A stretch of 64,000 nt of DNA from Strigamia acuminata. Taxonomy: Eukaryota > Arthropoda > Chilopoda > Geophilomorpha > Linotaeniidae. Within the stretch, counting starts at the first letter, position 1. Each line of letters opens with the position of its first letter. Below, piece after piece: positions 17,801 through 27,531 of the stretch. A program made the translations under genes and the position numbers. The notes under the pieces were generated by a model, which was given only the letters and a program-made list of their open reading frames with translations, searched no databases and had not been told where the DNA came from. The stretch spans positions 1 to 64,000 of the forward strand of contig CASHSZ010000143.1 in the NCBI GenBank assembly GCA_949358305.1, read 5' to 3'.

Positions 17801-19909
17801 GGACGGTCAATATCGTATCCTATCCTTTATCAAGAAGAAGGCCAAGACACTGATGAAGATGTTGAACAGATCGGCGAAGAGGCAATCCAACCGGATATGC
17901 TTGAGCAATCTCAATCTCAGCATGTCTCCACAGAATCACAAGCAGGTTCTCCTGGACTTTCACCACCTGGTTCACCGTTGCGTTTTGTAACCACACGTAG
18001 AAGAGCCGGCCAGAATATTTTGCACCATACGATGCCTATCTTCGAACAAGGTGCAATGTCTCCGTTACCCCAAGGTGCAACGTTTGTCGAAGCACCCTCG
18101 GTCGGCAAAACATCTTTCTACTGGCGCTATATCGGTGGTGACACCATTTTCCGTCGATGGGTCCGCGAAGAACATTTGCGAAAGGATCAGCGGCCCGGTT
18201 GCATCGATACCGATGTCTACTACTTTCCGGAGCCGAATCTACGGCTAAGATCCAGAAAGGAGATCGAAGAGTTTTGTACCATGAACGACCTTCCATACGA
18301 CTCGGAGCTTTTCTTTTTCGGAAGCATAGAACATACCATACCTGCGATCCCAGCAGTGCGACATGTTGTTCACCTCTGCCGAACCGAACCGACTTCTTAT
18401 GCGGAAATTCCAAAATTTCAGGACGCTCCGAAATGGCGTGAGGCCATCAATGAAGAATTGGGGATTTTTAAGGAGAGGCAGATTTATCAGGAAGTTCCGA
18501 GACCACCCAATACTACAGTTTTAGGCTGTAAATGGATCTTCAAACTGAAGACGGATCTCAGCGGCGAAATAACTCGTTATCGTGCTCGACTCGTCGCACA
18601 AGGCTTTCGCCAAACCATCGGGGTTGATTACGACGAGGTTTTTAGTCCGGTCGTGAACTTTGTTTTGATCCGACTGTTCTTCTGTCTTCTAGTCGTCCTC
18701 AGAGGATGGAAGGACGCACACCTCGACGTCAAGAGTGCATACCTGTATGGGGACCTGAAGCACAAGGTATACATGCGCATCCCCGCAGGTGCAACTTGTA
18801 CGAATCCCGGAAATGTCTGGCTGCTTGTTAAATCCCTCTACGGACTTCACCAATCAGGGAGGGAATGGTACGAGAAGTTGGATGGAACGCTTCGAGCCCT
18901 CGGTTTTCGGAAGATGCCCGCGTGCAATTGTGTGTATATTTACGGCAATTGCGCCGTCATGCTAGTTTACGTGGACGACATCGTACTGTTCTACGCTTCC
19001 GACACCGTGTTAACCCGAATCATCCGGCTTATCTCGTCCAAGTTCGACATAGTTAACCTTGGTCCCATCACGAGGCTATTGGGCGTCGAGTTCATCCGAG
19101 ACGCTGGGCGAACCTTCATTACGCAACGCGCCTACATTACCAAGCTCGTTAAGAAGTTCGAGGTCTCTATCAATCGCCTCGTGAAGGTTCCCGTCACACC
19201 CGGGACGACACTCGTGAAGGGGTCCACCGAAAATCTACCGGATTTTCCTTACCGATCTCTTATCGGTTCACTTCTGTTTCTTGCTTCGAGAACTCGCCCC
19301 GATATCTTATTTTCGGTCATTTCGCTGAGTCAGTTCAATACGTGTTACGACAAGACCCACATCCGAGCCCTGCTCCAAGTCCTCCAATACGTGGCCAATA
19401 CCATCGACTATCGTATCGAACTTTCCGGCTGCAATTCTAGCCAATTGTGGGCTTGTACGGATGCTTCGTGGGCAAGCGACTTGGCAACGTCCTTAAGTTT
19501 CGGCGGATTTGTAACCTTCATCGGAAATGTGCCAATTGGCTGGTCGTGCCGAAAGCAATCAACGGTCGCATGTTCAACCATGGAAGCTGAATTCATCGCC
19601 CTGGTTGAGTGCGTTAAAGAAACATTCTGGCTCGACAACATTTTCACCGAGTTCCCGATCTTGAACAGAATATCTCGTCCTATCATCTATTCCGACGCCC
19701 TCGCAGCCATCCAGTTTACTTCGAATGACGTGGAGAATTCCAAGACTAAGCATATCCGCGTCAAATATCATTGGCTACGAGAGTGGTTTACGGCGGGATG
19801 TTTCAGTTTACATAAAGTTTCCGGTGAACAGAACATTGCGGACATTTTTACCAAATGGCTCAGTTCTGAGCGTTTGCGATCGTTAATCTCTAAGATCTTC
19901 CGACTTTGA
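14897..19909 (+). CDS. Copia-2 Gag-Pol polyprotein with MBD-like insert
   Basis: A 1670-residue polyprotein, collinear with Copia-1 without length change and differing by scattered substitutions. Zinc knuckle CFNCDEMGHYANKC, protease DCGATDH, integrase HHCC plus D, D(35)E, MBD-like segment encoded at 18116-18355, reverse transcriptase YVDD and RNase H TDASW are all retained, with no stop or frameshift. Variation clusters in the linker between protease and integrase and in the acidic DDNSSSDDDN region, while catalytic blocks hardly change, which suggests purifying selection. The ATG 14897 is the conserved MQK start; the frame is open from 14855. Copia-3 lies 161 bp downstream of the stop and leaves this frame intact. 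Confidence 0.95.
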   Translation: MQKSGYAEPTAGKCPMLGMNNYEQWRRSMCMLLKSEGLWRHVTEEKEAEYLLTLTPKETEKYKLKKDKALGHIYCHVSEAKRSTLDNANTPKEAWDILSKIFAPSSLARQAAMRWQFLGLHLEPNEDMVDFVSRVNLHVRQLRDVEEEVSDKHHAYQYLHRLPPEYSQATFAIYNWPVANFTPDKVSEQLISEYLRLKSVGLHNVSASAHAANQNPQQSRQGSRPRRPLSQVKCFNCDEMGHYANKCPYPKRDNRNQQPAVSFQRSRSQSKKRGKNSAPKPEDNRPRGSSHPVRNAVFFVNAPPMIERPVAHLMQSHEWIVDCGATDHVSHVRSWFSDFSDIVPFDIELGQGKSQVTGRGNVLLQTRVDNSPCNVTLTNVLYAPNFEANLISVSRIDKTSHHIHTYNGEINIHKSNIAETILRAKEKGGLYYLDGLCTNPTVAATSSPIIQQPPVQTFVTTEVDFVNIPKPKKRKTMQPNITDFRIQMPPLPATEVPTSISVATNPLPVPQSLPIHANPPTQSYANALQHIPSSPTPVTSPLPIQSAGNPSPSQKKVIPNPVQTPKKTLANPASVKDATGLWHSRLGHLHTNAMRLLANNDQVYGLEPAEVSQELACNDCRLAKSIRASHKPDLHPSTSKPLDLLHMDVWGPNPVPSFGGARFVFTVIDDATRYTWITPLAQKSQVFSCFKDFVARVECVANTRVKAIRSDRGGEFMSNEFLQYRKERGIQGQRTNPSSPQMNGTAERINRTMADHLRAVLEETKLPAGLWAEIAVNFAYIKNRSPHSRLNNQVPYILWRQRALSLRHLRKVGSKCWVHFTAPGRKKLDPRAWEGFLVGYATGTRGYRVWNPIDNSVTESIHVRIDEHQSYRKSLKTRNGHRQETFTEPEVGQQQQQRVSFDDTIYLDWPKVESDDNSSSDDDNDDDNGNGSVSKSISIPCVRLSPLRTPERQLIEACALALPDSASMGRSISYPILYQEEGQDTDEDVEQIGEEAIQPDMLEQSQSQHVSTESQAGSPGLSPPGSPLRFVTTRRRAGQNILHHTMPIFEQGAMSPLPQGATFVEAPSVGKTSFYWRYIGGDTIFRRWVREEHLRKDQRPGCIDTDVYYFPEPNLRLRSRKEIEEFCTMNDLPYDSELFFFGSIEHTIPAIPAVRHVVHLCRTEPTSYAEIPKFQDAPKWREAINEELGIFKERQIYQEVPRPPNTTVLGCKWIFKLKTDLSGEITRYRARLVAQGFRQTIGVDYDEVFSPVVNFVLIRLFFCLLVVLRGWKDAHLDVKSAYLYGDLKHKVYMRIPAGATCTNPGNVWLLVKSLYGLHQSGREWYEKLDGTLRALGFRKMPACNCVYIYGNCAVMLVYVDDIVLFYASDTVLTRIIRLISSKFDIVNLGPITRLLGVEFIRDAGRTFITQRAYITKLVKKFEVSINRLVKVPVTPGTTLVKGSTENLPDFPYRSLIGSLLFLASRTRPDILFSVISLSQFNTCYDKTHIRALLQVLQYVANTIDYRIELSGCNSSQLWACTDASWASDLATSLSFGGFVTFIGNVPIGWSCRKQSTVACSTMEAEFIALVECVKETFWLDNIFTEFPILNRISRPIIYSDALAAIQFTSNDVENSKTKHIRVKYHWLREWFTAGCFSLHKVSGEQNIADIFTKWLSSERLRSLISKIFRL
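18116..18355 (+). other. MBD-like domain coding segment (Copia-2)
   Basis: Same segment as in Copia-1, with the RRWVREEHLRK, DVYYF and RLRSRKE landmarks kept and only conservative changes (for example Val to Ile in KEIEEFC). Confidence 0.65.
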
Positions 19910-20065
19910 ACTTTCACCGTAACTTTTCTCGTGACACTCTTAAGTTATTACCCGACATTGAGGATCATCGAGTTCCAGTGGGAATTTTCGGGCTTTCGTA
20001 GCGTTCTTCAATAACAGTACCCGGCTCGATGATTCGACTTTATTATTTTCCTTTTTCAATCTCAT

Positions 20066-20070
20066 GTACA
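20066..20070. repeat. Target-site duplication GTACA (left copy), Copia-3
   Basis: GTACA before the Copia-3 left LTR and again at 27467-27471. Copia-1, which has no insertion here, contains a single copy in the matching sequence near 6910, which gives the empty-site state. Confidence 0.95.
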
Positions 20071-20606
20071 TGTTGGTCTATTGGACCACCAGTTGTGTCG
20101 ATGTGACATAAAATCACATTCTTATTGTTTAATTATCTAATCTCGATGTATTTATCTCGTATCTATTCATATTTAGTGACATTCATTTATTTCAATCTCT
20201 TACATTGGTTTATTACTGTTTAACACACAGTATCATGCTGTGTCCAGTGTTTCCTATTAATTCTCAATTTATTTGATTATATAATTCCAATTCACGACAC
20301 CAGGTGTCGTTCTTGTATCACTTGCTTTTCCAAGATGGCGGCGACCAGCGCCTGGCTCTCGCCTCATGGTTATTCATGTATTTTCCAACTCATATGTGAG
20401 TATTTCGTATTGATTAAACTTATTTTATGCTTTTAAGCATTCATTTATCATTTCTCACGGCATATAAGCGAATATCGCGGCCGTTACGTTTACATTTCGT
20501 CCTTGAAGTCGCCCATACGCGCGTACGAGGCGTACGACGCGTTTTTGCTCATTTGCGCCCGAGATTTCGAGCATTTTTGGTTGTTTTCCTCTGCTGCCAA
20601 CCTACA
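20071..20606 (+). repeat. Copia-3 5' LTR
   Basis: 536 bp, TGTTGG...CTACA. Contains ACACAG/CTGTGT hairpin arms (20225-20230, 20238-20243), a CGACACC-A-GGTGTCG palindrome, and AAGATGGCGGC (20332-20342), which is a consensus YY1 site. The U5 end has CCTCTGCTGCC as in Copia-1. Confidence 0.94.
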
Positions 20607-20608
20607 AT

Positions 20609-20626
20609 TGGTAGCAGAGGATGGTT
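20609..20626 (+). promoter_or_regulatory. Primer binding site, initiator-Met tRNA (Copia-3)
   Basis: TGGTAGCAGAGGATGGTT, full complement of the tRNA-iMet 3' end, 2 nt after the LTR. Confidence 0.94.
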
Positions 20627-21106
20627 TTCATCCTTTGCACGCTTATTTTCCACTAACCGCTGCAGAAATTTGCGTTTTTCGCGATTTTCGCGGCAATTTT
20701 TGTATTTTCAGGTGTTCGCGACGATTTTCGCTATTTTCGGGACGTTTCACGCCGCCGAATCAACCCTGGATGCATACAACGTCACGACGACGTTGTACAC
20801 CAATTGTTTTCACCATTTATCGCTGAAAATTTCGCGAGTTTCGCGAATTTTCGTGCGAATTTATATTTTCAGATTTTTCGTCATTTTCGAGCTGGATTTT
20901 CGCGTTTTGAACGTCGACAACGTGTCAACGACGTTCCCAGGCAGTTTGTACTGCACACTACACGATTCTCCAGCTAATTTCGTCCGAAATTGTGCGGTCT
21001 CGCAAATTTCGAGGCGAATTTTCATATTTTTCAGAATTTCGACGATTTTCTTTTACGACAACGTCGACGAGACGTTTTACAACGAGAAACGAGACGATTC
21101 TCGCTT

Positions 21107-21126
21107 CATGCATCCCGGCGTGCATG
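21107..21126 (+). other. Leader hairpin P1 (Copia-3)
   Basis: CATGCA, loop TCCCGGCG, TGCATG. The stem sequence differs from Copia-1/2 but the position, the CCCGGCG loop and the following AGTATCG are shared. Confidence 0.65.
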
Positions 21127-21383
21127 TAGTATCGCCGATTTTTGATTATTACGACGTTTTCAACGCTTTAAGTGAAGAGCCTCGATTTATTCGAGAAGAA
21201 TTCGGTTTTTCGAAGCCGAATTGCGCTTTTCTAGCGGGTTTTTCGAGAAAACCTGTCTCGTGCTTTGCCGCGAGCCCGTGTGACCTTCCACGGGGGATTC
21301 ATCAACTTTCTCCTTCCCTGTCGATTTTATTTGTTAGTTATAAGATAATTTTAAGTTTTTGGTGTGGGCCAATATTAGAATCG

Positions 21384-21536
21384 CCGCAGCCCTTGGGACA
21401 GTCGTCTCAGCTGTGGTTGTATTCTTTGACAAGGCTGAGCCCTGCCTCACCTAACGTTTCCGTGGCCCCAGGTGGCTTGCAAAGGGCGTTAGGGGGACAC
21501 TTGTCAAAGGTTATCTGGTCAATTTTAGCATTGACC
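21384..21536 (+). other. Structured leader RNA P2-P4 (Copia-3)
   Basis: P2 CCGCAGC (21384-21390) with GCTGTGG (21410-21416). P3 CTTTGACAAG (21424-21433) with CTTGTCAAAG (21500-21509), enclosing CCTAACG (21450-21456) with CGTTAGG (21487-21493). P4 GGTCAAT (21517-21523) with ATTGACC (21530-21536) around TTTAGC. Nearly every stem position differs from Copia-1, yet pairing is perfect. Confidence 0.78.
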
Positions 21537-21715
21537 GCCCCCTTGATTGATATCCGCTTTGAACCACGAGGGAGGTGAATTTGTGATAAGTGCAACGACA
21601 TTGTGTGAACAAACATTCGTACACACCTTTTGTGATTTAGTGAAGTGCTTCGATCGCCGTTATACCATTTTCCTGAGTCCGTGTGCTTTGCGTGGTGCGC
21701 CGAATCTTCGCAGCG

Positions 21716-24700
21716 ATGCAAAAGACAACGGAAACGACGGTCAGCCGAATTCCCATCCTCTCCGTCGGAAATTACGAGCCCTGGCAGAGAGCGATGCGGA
21801 TGCTTTTGAAATCCGAGGGCCTTTGCAGGCATGTAACGGAGGAGAAGGAGGCCGACCATCTCCTAACATTAACTGAGAAGGAAAAAGAACGTTACATGGT
21901 TAAAAAGGACAAAGCTCTCGGACATATCTACATGTATGTCAGCGAACCGAAACGTTCAGCCCTGGACAATTGTGATACTCCCAAACAGGCATGGGACGTC
22001 CTGGCAAAAGCGTACGCGCCTAGTTCGCGGGCGCGACGGGCAGCATTACGGTCGGAATTCTTGACTTTACATCTCGAAGCCAACGAGGAAATGCAGGATT
22101 TCATTAATCGAGTTGATCATTTTGTTCGTCAATTGGCTGACATCAAAGAAGTCACGACAGATGATCACCACGCATATCAATACCTCAACCGACTACCGCC
22201 CGAATACGCACAAGCAACGTTCGCCATATATCACTGGCCTGACCAAGACTTTACACCGACTAAAGTTGCCGAACAATTGATTTCCGAATATCTACGGTTA
22301 AAACCGATGGGATTGCATAATGTACACTCGTCTTCTGTGCATTCGTCTGTAAAAGGCCAACAATCCCGGAAGAATTCTCGTCCTCGTCGACCGTTATCGG
22401 AAATTAAATGTTTCAACTGTAATGAGATGGGCCACTACGCGAACAAGTGTCCCCACCCACGACGGGCGGATCACAATCAACCCCCGGCATCGGCTTCTTT
22501 CCAACGCTCTCGAAGCAAGAGCAAGAAGCGCAACAAAAACGCCGCGCCCAAACCCGACGATACGCGTCCGCGTGGTTGTTCTCGTCCAACACGAGAAGGG
22601 ACATTCTTCGCCAGTGCCCCGCAAGCCCCAGCGCGCCCAGTCGCTCATTTCATGCAATCCAACGAATGGATTGTCGACTGTGGCACGACGGACCACGTCT
22701 CCTATGTTCGAGCTTGGTTTACGGATTTTGTGGACATCGTGCCTTTCGACATCGAACTCGGACAAGGCAAGTCCAAGGTGACTGGTAAAAGAAATGTCCG
22801 ACTGCTCACGAGGATAGACGACTGCAATTGTATTGTGAATTTGACGAACGTACTTTTTGCACCGAACTTCGAAGCAAATTTGATTTCGGTTTCCAAAATC
22901 GATAAAACACGTCATCACATACATTTCTACAACGGTGAAGTTAACATCTATCAATCGGACATTCGAAGTTCTATTCTTCGGGCAAAGGAGAAGGCTGGAT
23001 TATATTATGTAGACGGTTTATGTTCAACACCTTCTGTGGCTACGACGGTTTCAATTCCGGTGTCGACGACAATTCGGCCACCAATTCAACAACCGCCAGT
23101 TTTGACTTATGTCACGACAGAAGTGGATTTTGAGAACATTCCGAAACCGAAGAAGGGGAAATCGAGACAAGGAGACATTACGGATTTTCGCATAGAAATG
23201 CCACCAATTCCGAAGCAAATTCCGAATCAAATCGTCAATCCTATCCAGTCTCAAACTGCTCCCAAATCCACCAATGTCCAGCCTGATCCTCCTATCCATT
23301 CCTATTCCAACGTTCTCCAATCCATTCCGACCACGCCATTACCTAATACTCCTCCTGCCATACCTCCTCCTCCGAGCAATCCTTCTAAGTCACCAAAGAA
23401 GGCAATTGCTAACCCTGCAAACGTAAAGGATGCTACGGGTCTATGGCATAGCAGATTAGGGCATTTGCACACTAATGCAATGCGCCTGTTGGCGAACAAC
23501 GAACAAGTATACGGAATGGAACCGGGAGAAGTAAAACAAGAACTCGCTTGCAATGACTGTCGTCTTGCAAAATCGATTAAAATTTCCCACAAGCCGGACC
23601 TTCACCCGAGTACTACCAGAGCACTCGACCTCCTGCATATGGACATGTGGGGGCCGGCTCCTGCAACATCTTTCGGTGGAGCTCGTTTCGTTCTAACGAT
23701 CATTGATGACGCTACACGATATACTTGGATTACCCCATTGGCGCAAAAGTCCCAAGTCTTCGCATGCTTTAAGGACTTTGCCGCTAGAGTCGAACGGGTT
23801 GCGAATACAACAATCAAAGCCATTCGCACAGACCGTGGCGGCGAGTTCATGTCAAATGAATTCGAGCGCTATTTGAAAGACAAAGGGATCCAGGGGCAGC
23901 GAACGAACCCATCGAGCCCACAGATGAATGGAACGGCCGAACGCATCAACAGGACAATGGCAGACAACATCCGCGCGATTCATGAAGAAACTAAACTTCC
24001 GGCCGGTCTATGGGCAGAACTTGCAGTGACTTTTGCTTATATCAAGAATAGAAGTCCTCACTCACGTCTGAAAAATCAAGTCCCATACATACTCTGGCGT
24101 GAACGGGCATTATCGTTACGACACTTACGAAAGATCGGATCTAAATGTTGGGTCCACTACACAGCGCCAGGCCGTAAAAAGCTTGAGCCACGCGCATGGG
24201 AAGGATACCTCGTTGGTTACGCGGTTGCAACACGTGGCTACAGGATTTGGAATCCCATCGACAATAAAGTCACCGAATCAGCCCACGTCCGCATAGACGA
24301 ACATCAATCGTATCGCAAATCGCTACGAAATATACCAAATGGCAACAACGAGTCCTTTTACGAACCCAACAATGAACAACAAAGAGTGTCATTCAACGAC
24401 ACTGTCCAATATGCGAACTGGTCGATCAAGCCAGCATCAGATGATGAGCATTCGATATCCGAAGAAAAATCTGTATCCAAGTCTGCTTCTAAATCAAAGA
24501 CGCCACCTATGCAGATTGTCCACATTCCACCCCCATCAACGCCGGAACGACAGTTATTAGAACTTTGTGCATCAACATTGCCGACTCCAGCTCGTGGTTC
24601 CGTATCACATTCGATTACTAATGAGGAACACGAACAGATAGCTGAAGGGCAGGACACCGACGATGACGCCGAGCAGATCGAGGAATTTGCGGTTCAACCG

Positions 24701-26728
24701 GACGCGGAAGAATTGCGACTGAATCAGTCTGCCCATGTGTCACCGGAAACGTCCAATGCCAGTTCTCCCGGCCTTTCACCACCGATATCACCAAATCGTT
24801 TCATCACGTTACGAAAGAAAGCTGGTCCAAATATTCTGCAGCACACAATGCCAATCTTTGACCAGGGGCAAATGTCTCCATTGCCTCCTGGCGCAACACA
24901 TGTTGCAGCTCCTTCTGCCGGCAAGACATCATTCTATTGGCGTTATGTCGGCGGGAACACAGTGTTTCGCAGATGGGTTCGCGAAGAACACCTACGAAAG
25001 GACCAGCAGCCAGGTTCGATAGACATCGACGTCTATTATTTCCCGGAACCCGGCCTTCGACTTCGATCTCGCAGAGACGTCGAAGAATTCTGTGTCATGA
25101 ACAATCTCCCTTACGACCCAGAGTTATTCTTTTTCGGCAACATAGAACATACGCTACCGACGATTCCTCTTCTACCTCGGCACGTTGCTCACCTCTGTCG
25201 TACCGAACCGTCATCGTATGCGGAAATTCCCAAATTCGACGACGCTCCAAAATGGCGTGAAGCCATCGATGAAGAGTTAGGAACTTTTAAGGAACGGGAA
25301 ATCTATGTCGAAGTGCCGAAACCGCCCGATACGACAATCTTGGGCTGTAAGTGGATTTTTAAACTCAAATCAGATGCGACCGGCAAGATTACTCGATATC
25401 GTGCTCGACTTGTCGCCCAAGGCTTTCGCCAAACCTTCGGAATCGACTACGACGAGGTCTTTAGTCCAGTTGTAAATTTCGTCCTCATTCGTCTATTCTT
25501 TTGCCTTTTGGTAGTGCTACGAGGATGGAAAGATGCACACCTCGACGTCAAATGTGCATACCTGTACGGGGACCTGGAGCACAAGGTCTACATGCGCATC
25601 CCGGCAGGTGCCACCTGTAACCACCCCGACAACGTTTGGTTACTCGTGAAATCTCTTTACGGACTCCACCAGTCTGGCCGACAGTGGTATTTGAAACTGG
25701 ACGAAGCACTTCGAGCCCTCGGATTCCGGAAAATGCCTGCTTGCAATTGCGTTTACATCTACGGCAATTGCGCGGTTATGTTAGTCTACGTCGATGATAT
25801 TGTACTTTTCTATGCAGCCGACAGTGTCTTGGACCAGATTATTCGACTTATTACTTCGAAATTCGACATAGTCAACCTCGGCCCAATCACCAAACTGCTA
25901 GGAGTCGAGTTTATCCGCGAGATGGGACGCACTTACATCTCTCAACGTGCGTATATCGCGAAACTCATCACGAAGTACGGTACATCGACAAATCGACTCG
26001 TGAAGGTGCCAGTGACACCCGGAACCACATTAGTTCGAGCATCGACAGAAGACCTGATCGATTTTCCTTACCGCTCGCTTATTGGGTCACTGCTTTTTCT
26101 GGCATCACGAACACGCCCCGACATCTTATTTTCCGTCATATCGCTTTCGCAATTCAACACTTGCTACGATAATACCCACATCCGTGCGCTCCTTCAAGTT
26201 CTCCAGTACGTAGCGAATACTATTGATTATCGTATCGAACTTTCGAATTGTGCGTCAAGCCAATTATGGGCGTATACGGATGCATCGTGGGCTAGCGATT
26301 TGGCGACATCTTTAAGTTTCGGTGGCTACATTACATATATCGGGAATGTGCCAATTGGCTGGTCGTGTCGAAAACAATCGACTGTCGCGTGTTCAACTAT
26401 GGAAGCCGAATTCCTCGCCCTAGTTGAATGCGTGAAGGAAACCTTTTGGCTCGATAACATCTTCACCGAATTCCCGATTTTGAACCGTCTGTCTCGTCCG
26501 ATCATTTATTCCGATGCCCTAGCCAGCATACAATTCACATCCAACGACGTGGAAAACTCGAAGACAAAGCATATCCGCGTCAAGTATCACTGGCTCAGGG
26601 AATGGTTTACGGCAGGCTGTTTTGATCTCCGAAAAGTGTCCAGCGAGCACAACGTCGCGGACATATTCACTAAGTGGCTCAGTTCAGAGCGTCTTCAGTC
26701 GTTGATCTCCCGTGTGTTCCGACTTTAG
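21716..26728 (+). CDS. Copia-3 Gag-Pol polyprotein with MBD-like insert
   Basis: A 1670-residue polyprotein, diverged from Copia-1/2 but with the same domain order: Gag shell region, zinc knuckle CFNCNEMGHYANKC, protease DCGTTDH (again Cys after the catalytic Asp), integrase HHCC and D, D(35)E core, variable acidic linker, MBD-like segment encoded at about 24932-25171, reverse transcriptase YVDD, RNase H TDASW. It has the same length as Copia-1/2 although the linkers differ, so insertions and deletions balance. Start chosen at ATG 21716 (conserved MQK); the frame is open from 21683. The frame is intact. Confidence 0.95.
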   Translation: MQKTTETTVSRIPILSVGNYEPWQRAMRMLLKSEGLCRHVTEEKEADHLLTLTEKEKERYMVKKDKALGHIYMYVSEPKRSALDNCDTPKQAWDVLAKAYAPSSRARRAALRSEFLTLHLEANEEMQDFINRVDHFVRQLADIKEVTTDDHHAYQYLNRLPPEYAQATFAIYHWPDQDFTPTKVAEQLISEYLRLKPMGLHNVHSSSVHSSVKGQQSRKNSRPRRPLSEIKCFNCNEMGHYANKCPHPRRADHNQPPASASFQRSRSKSKKRNKNAAPKPDDTRPRGCSRPTREGTFFASAPQAPARPVAHFMQSNEWIVDCGTTDHVSYVRAWFTDFVDIVPFDIELGQGKSKVTGKRNVRLLTRIDDCNCIVNLTNVLFAPNFEANLISVSKIDKTRHHIHFYNGEVNIYQSDIRSSILRAKEKAGLYYVDGLCSTPSVATTVSIPVSTTIRPPIQQPPVLTYVTTEVDFENIPKPKKGKSRQGDITDFRIEMPPIPKQIPNQIVNPIQSQTAPKSTNVQPDPPIHSYSNVLQSIPTTPLPNTPPAIPPPPSNPSKSPKKAIANPANVKDATGLWHSRLGHLHTNAMRLLANNEQVYGMEPGEVKQELACNDCRLAKSIKISHKPDLHPSTTRALDLLHMDMWGPAPATSFGGARFVLTIIDDATRYTWITPLAQKSQVFACFKDFAARVERVANTTIKAIRTDRGGEFMSNEFERYLKDKGIQGQRTNPSSPQMNGTAERINRTMADNIRAIHEETKLPAGLWAELAVTFAYIKNRSPHSRLKNQVPYILWRERALSLRHLRKIGSKCWVHYTAPGRKKLEPRAWEGYLVGYAVATRGYRIWNPIDNKVTESAHVRIDEHQSYRKSLRNIPNGNNESFYEPNNEQQRVSFNDTVQYANWSIKPASDDEHSISEEKSVSKSASKSKTPPMQIVHIPPPSTPERQLLELCASTLPTPARGSVSHSITNEEHEQIAEGQDTDDDAEQIEEFAVQPDAEELRLNQSAHVSPETSNASSPGLSPPISPNRFITLRKKAGPNILQHTMPIFDQGQMSPLPPGATHVAAPSAGKTSFYWRYVGGNTVFRRWVREEHLRKDQQPGSIDIDVYYFPEPGLRLRSRRDVEEFCVMNNLPYDPELFFFGNIEHTLPTIPLLPRHVAHLCRTEPSSYAEIPKFDDAPKWREAIDEELGTFKEREIYVEVPKPPDTTILGCKWIFKLKSDATGKITRYRARLVAQGFRQTFGIDYDEVFSPVVNFVLIRLFFCLLVVLRGWKDAHLDVKCAYLYGDLEHKVYMRIPAGATCNHPDNVWLLVKSLYGLHQSGRQWYLKLDEALRALGFRKMPACNCVYIYGNCAVMLVYVDDIVLFYAADSVLDQIIRLITSKFDIVNLGPITKLLGVEFIREMGRTYISQRAYIAKLITKYGTSTNRLVKVPVTPGTTLVRASTEDLIDFPYRSLIGSLLFLASRTRPDILFSVISLSQFNTCYDNTHIRALLQVLQYVANTIDYRIELSNCASSQLWAYTDASWASDLATSLSFGGYITYIGNVPIGWSCRKQSTVACSTMEAEFLALVECVKETFWLDNIFTEFPILNRLSRPIIYSDALASIQFTSNDVENSKTKHIRVKYHWLREWFTAGCFDLRKVSSEHNVADIFTKWLSSERLQSLISRVFRL
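24932..25171 (+). other. MBD-like domain coding segment (Copia-3)
   Basis: Encodes FRRWVREEHLRKDQ, IDVYYFPEP, LRLRSRRDVEEFC and LFFFGNIEH. The landmarks are kept although the flanking linkers are not alignable with Copia-1, which marks the segment as a constrained domain. Confidence 0.66.
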
Positions 26729-26770
26729 ACTTTATCGTGACATTCTTTCGTTATTTACCCGACTTCGAGG

Positions 26771-26839
26771 ATCGCCAAGTTTCTGTGGGAATATTCGGGC
26801 CTACGTGGCGTTTTCAATAACAGTACCCGGCTCGGCGAT
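26771..26839 (+). other. 3' UTR stem (Copia-3)
   Basis: ATCGCCAAG (26771-26779) pairs with CTCGGCGAT (26831-26839) except at one inner position; counterpart of the Copia-1 stem with changed bases. Confidence 0.45.
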
Positions 26840-26919
26840 TCGACTTTTATTGTTTATTTTCGATTATCTACTGTAATTCCAGTAACTGTTTTTCTTTTCC
26901 CCTGATTCTATCTCCATCG

Positions 26920-26930
26920 AAAGGGGGAAT
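26920..26930 (+). promoter_or_regulatory. Polypurine tract (Copia-3)
   Basis: AAAGGGGGAAT directly before the 3' LTR, as in Copia-1. Confidence 0.9.
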
Positions 26931-27466
26931 TGTTGGTCTATTGGACCACCAGTTGTGTCGATGTGACATAAAATCACATTCTTATTGTTTAATTATCTAA
27001 TCTCGATGTATTTATCTCGTATCTATTCATATTTAGTGACATTCATTTATTTCAATCTCTTACATTGGTTTATTACTGTTTAACACACAGTATCATGCTG
27101 TGTCCAGTGTTTCCTATTAATTCTCAATTTATTTGATTATATAATTCCAATTCACGACACCAGGTGTCGTTCTTGTATCACTTGCTTTTCCAAGATGGCG
27201 GCGACCAGCGCCTGGCTCTCGCCTCATGGTTATTCATGTATTTTCCAACTCATATGTGAGTATTTCGTATTGATTAAACTTATTTTATGCTTTTAAGCAT
27301 TCATTTATCATTTCTCACGGCATATAAGCGAATATCGCGGCCGTTACGTTTACATTTCGTCCTTGAAGTCGCCCATACGCGCGTACGAGGCGTACGACGC
27401 GTTTTTGCTCATTTGCGCCCGAGATTTCGAGCATTTTTGGTTGTTTTCCTCTGCTGCCAACCTACA
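26931..27466 (+). repeat. Copia-3 3' LTR
   Basis: 536 bp with no difference from the 5' LTR that I could see. YY1-like site at 27192-27202. Confidence 0.95.
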
Positions 27467-27531
27467 GTACACTGTAATTCCAGTATCCGATTGTTATTTT
27501 CCCCGATCCTATTCCCATCGAAAGGGGGAAT
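27467..27531 (+). other. Copia-3 right target copy, then resumed Copia-2 3' UTR and polypurine tract
   Basis: GTACA (27467-27471) is followed by the rest of the Copia-2 3' UTR, which matches Copia-1, ending in TCGAAAGGGGGAAT before the right LTR. Confidence 0.92.

Larger units (their letters stand above)
20071..27466 (+). mobile_element. Copia-3: complete copia element nested in the Copia-2 3' UTR
   Basis: A 7396-bp element with two 536-bp LTRs that look identical, a perfect tRNA-iMet primer site, structured leader, intact gag-pol, polypurine tract and 5-bp target duplication. It is a clearly diverged relative of Copia-1/2. LTR identity indicates a very recent insertion, younger than Copia-2 which it interrupts. 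It appears competent for movement. Confidence 0.96.

Noticed and set aside
20427-21578. 383-residue open frame across the Copia-3 LTR end, primer site and leader
   Set aside because: It spans noncoding element signals and the structured leader, has no domain, and the equivalent leaders of Copia-1 and Copia-4 are not open in this frame.
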